Shown here piece after piece: positions 5,440 through 6,686 of a stretch of DNA of 6,686 bases. The translations under genes and the position numbers were made by a program. The notes beneath the pieces are model-generated. The model was not told the DNA's origin and did no database searches. It saw nothing but the letters and a program-made list of their open reading frames with translations. Each line of letters starts with the position of its first letter. The stretch's first letter is position 1. The stretch spans positions 1-6,686 of the forward strand of contig DASUWJ010000081.1 of the NCBI GenBank assembly GCA_036378475.1. Reading direction: 5' to 3'. The DNA is from 13-2-20CM-68-14 sp036378475 (GTDB taxonomy: Bacteria; Actinomycetota; Thermoleophilia; Gaiellales; Gaiellaceae).

Positions 5440-6686
5440 GTGCCGAGCGAGTTTCTCTTCACCTCCGAATCGGTCACCGAGGGCCATCCGGACAAGGTCG
5501 CCGACCAGATCTCGGACACCGTTCTCGACGCCGTCCTGCGCGACGATCCCGACGGCCGGGTCGCCTGCGAGACGTTGATCACGACCGGTCTCGTCGTCGT
5601 CGCGGGCGAGATCTCGACCGAGACCTACGTCGATATCCCAGCCCTCGTCCGCGCGAAGATCAGCGAGATCGGCTATACGCACTCGGAGTGGGGCTTCGAC
5701 GCAACCACCTGCGGCGTCGTCGTCGCACTCGACGAGCAGTCGCCCGACATCGCGCAGGGAATCGACGCCTCCTACGAGCTCCAGCACGATCCGGGCGACG
5801 ACGATCCACTCGATCGCGTCGGCGCGGGCGACCAGGGGATGATGTTCGGCTACGCGACCCGCGAGACGCCGGAGCTGATGCCGCTCCCGATCATGCTCGC
5901 GCACAAGATCTGCAAGCGGCTCGCGGAGGTGCGAAAGGTCGGTGACCTGCCCTACCTCCGCCCCGACGGCAAGGCGCAGGTGACGGTCCGCTACGAGGTC
6001 GACGAGCACGGCCGCCAGCGCCCGGTCGAGCTCGAGCGGATCCTCGTCTCGACCCAGCACGCCGAGGGGTGCGACGCCGAGACCCTGATCAAGCCCGACC
6101 TGATCGAGCGCGTGCTGCGGCCGATCCTGCCGGCAGACCTCTACGAGGAGCGGCGGCTCGAGGAGCGCGACTTCGTCTACGTCAACCCGACCGGCAAGTT
6201 CGTGCGCGGGGGCCCGATGGGCGATACGGGCCTGACCGGGCGCAAGATCATCGTCGACACCTATGGTGGCGCGGCGCGCCACGGAGGCGGCGCCTTCTCC
6301 GGCAAGGATCCGACCAAGGTCGACCGGTCCGCCGCCTACGCCGCGCGCTACGTGGCCAAGAACCTCGTCGCGGCGGGCCTCGCCGAGCGCTGCGAGGTCA
6401 ACGTCGCCTACGCGATCGGCGTCGCCAAGCCGGTCTCGATCGCGGTACAGACCTTCGGGAGCGAGGCGGCGGGCCTGTCGCCCGAGCGGATCGGGGCGCT
6501 CGTCCAGGAGCACTTCGACCTGCGGCCGGCGGCGATCCTGCGCGAGCTCGAGCTGCGGCGGCCGATCTACGCGAAGACCGCTTCCTACGGCCACTTCGGC
6601 CGCGACGACCACGACTTCAGCTGGGAGCGCACCGACAAGGCGGCCGCGCTTCGCGAGGCCGCGGGCATCACGGCGCCCGAGCCGGC
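5440..6686 (+). CDS. metK: S-adenosylmethionine synthetase, 3' end beyond the window
   Basis: MetK makes S-adenosylmethionine, the main methyl donor, from methionine and ATP. The frame is open from GTG 5440 to the window edge, giving 415 residues without a stop. That already covers the whole known fold, so only a short tail should be missing. The protein opens MPSEFLFTSESVTEGHPDK, with the ATP and metal-binding H16 and D18. Further hallmarks are ACET (42-45, metal ligand Glu), GAGDQGMMFGYAT (128-140, first PROSITE-type signature), STQHAEG (204-210), GGPMGDTGLTGRK (257-269), GGGAFSGKD (282-290, P-loop-like second signature) followed by PTKVDRSAAYAARY, and YGHFGR (383-388) near the end. The GTG is chosen because the conserved SESVTEGHPDK begins nine residues later. 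A TTG at 5434 is an in-frame alternative, and an in-frame TGA at 5413-5415 limits the start upstream. It may be expressed from its own promoter as well as from read-through of the upstream operon. Confidence 0.96.
   Translation, partial: MPSEFLFTSESVTEGHPDKVADQISDTVLDAVLRDDPDGRVACETLITTGLVVVAGEISTETYVDIPALVRAKISEIGYTHSEWGFDATTCGVVVALDEQSPDIAQGIDASYELQHDPGDDDPLDRVGAGDQGMMFGYATRETPELMPLPIMLAHKICKRLAEVRKVGDLPYLRPDGKAQVTVRYEVDEHGRQRPVELERILVSTQHAEGCDAETLIKPDLIERVLRPILPADLYEERRLEERDFVYVNPTGKFVRGGPMGDTGLTGRKIIVDTYGGAARHGGGAFSGKDPTKVDRSAAYAARYVAKNLVAAGLAERCEVNVAYAIGVAKPVSIAVQTFGSEAAGLSPERIGALVQEHFDLRPAAILRELELRRPIYAKTASYGHFGRDDHDFSWERTDKAAALREAAGITAPEP

Noticed and set aside
4930..6612. A 560-codon open frame on the minus strand across the gpsA-metK boundary
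   Set aside because: It lies opposite gpsA and metK, whose frames match known families over their full lengths. Its product is an Asp-, Arg- and Ala-rich mirror of the sense codons with no recognisable domain, as expected from a GC-rich genome in which antisense stops are rare.

Overview
The window is a compact, very GC-rich (roughly 70%) stretch of bacterial chromosome carrying only conserved housekeeping genes, all on the + strand. Seven genes fill it: the tail of a DAHP synthase (aroF), then tyrA, aroA, cmk, der, gpsA and a metK that runs off the right edge. The only non-coding DNA between genes is 44 bases before metK. I see no RNA gene, mobile element, CRISPR array, phage gene or defence system. 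Strong G/C bias at third codon positions, TGA at every visible stop, GTG starts for two genes, few Shine-Dalgarno motifs and a possible leaderless promoter point to a high-GC actinobacterial lineage. A deep branch such as Thermoleophilia is my guess from overall protein character; the sequence does not prove it.

Layout. Bases 1-4445 hold aromatic amino acid genes (aroF end, tyrA, aroA) followed by cytidylate kinase (cmk) and the double-GTPase ribosome assembly factor Der. gpsA (4442-5395) makes sn-glycerol-3-phosphate for phospholipids. These six genes form one head-to-tail chain: aroF and tyrA abut with no gap, and the next four junctions are 4-base GTGA or ATGA overlaps. They are very probably one transcript with translational coupling. 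After a short gap comes metK (S-adenosylmethionine synthetase), which may have its own promoter.

How the genes fit together. AroF starts the shikimate pathway, AroA makes its sixth step product EPSP, and TyrA takes the chorismate-derived prephenate towards tyrosine, with a C-terminal ACT domain likely to sense an aromatic amino acid. The cmk, der and gpsA genes supply nucleotide, ribosome and lipid functions, so the operon looks like a growth-linked housekeeping block rather than a single pathway.

I found no undescribed biological system. The points worth a second look are details inside known families: AroF and TyrA share a reading frame and are separated by a single UGA followed by A; EPSP synthase has a degenerate N-terminal substrate-binding motif and a small repeat-encoded insertion; the second GTPase domain of Der has SKWD in place of NKWD; and the metK start looks leaderless.
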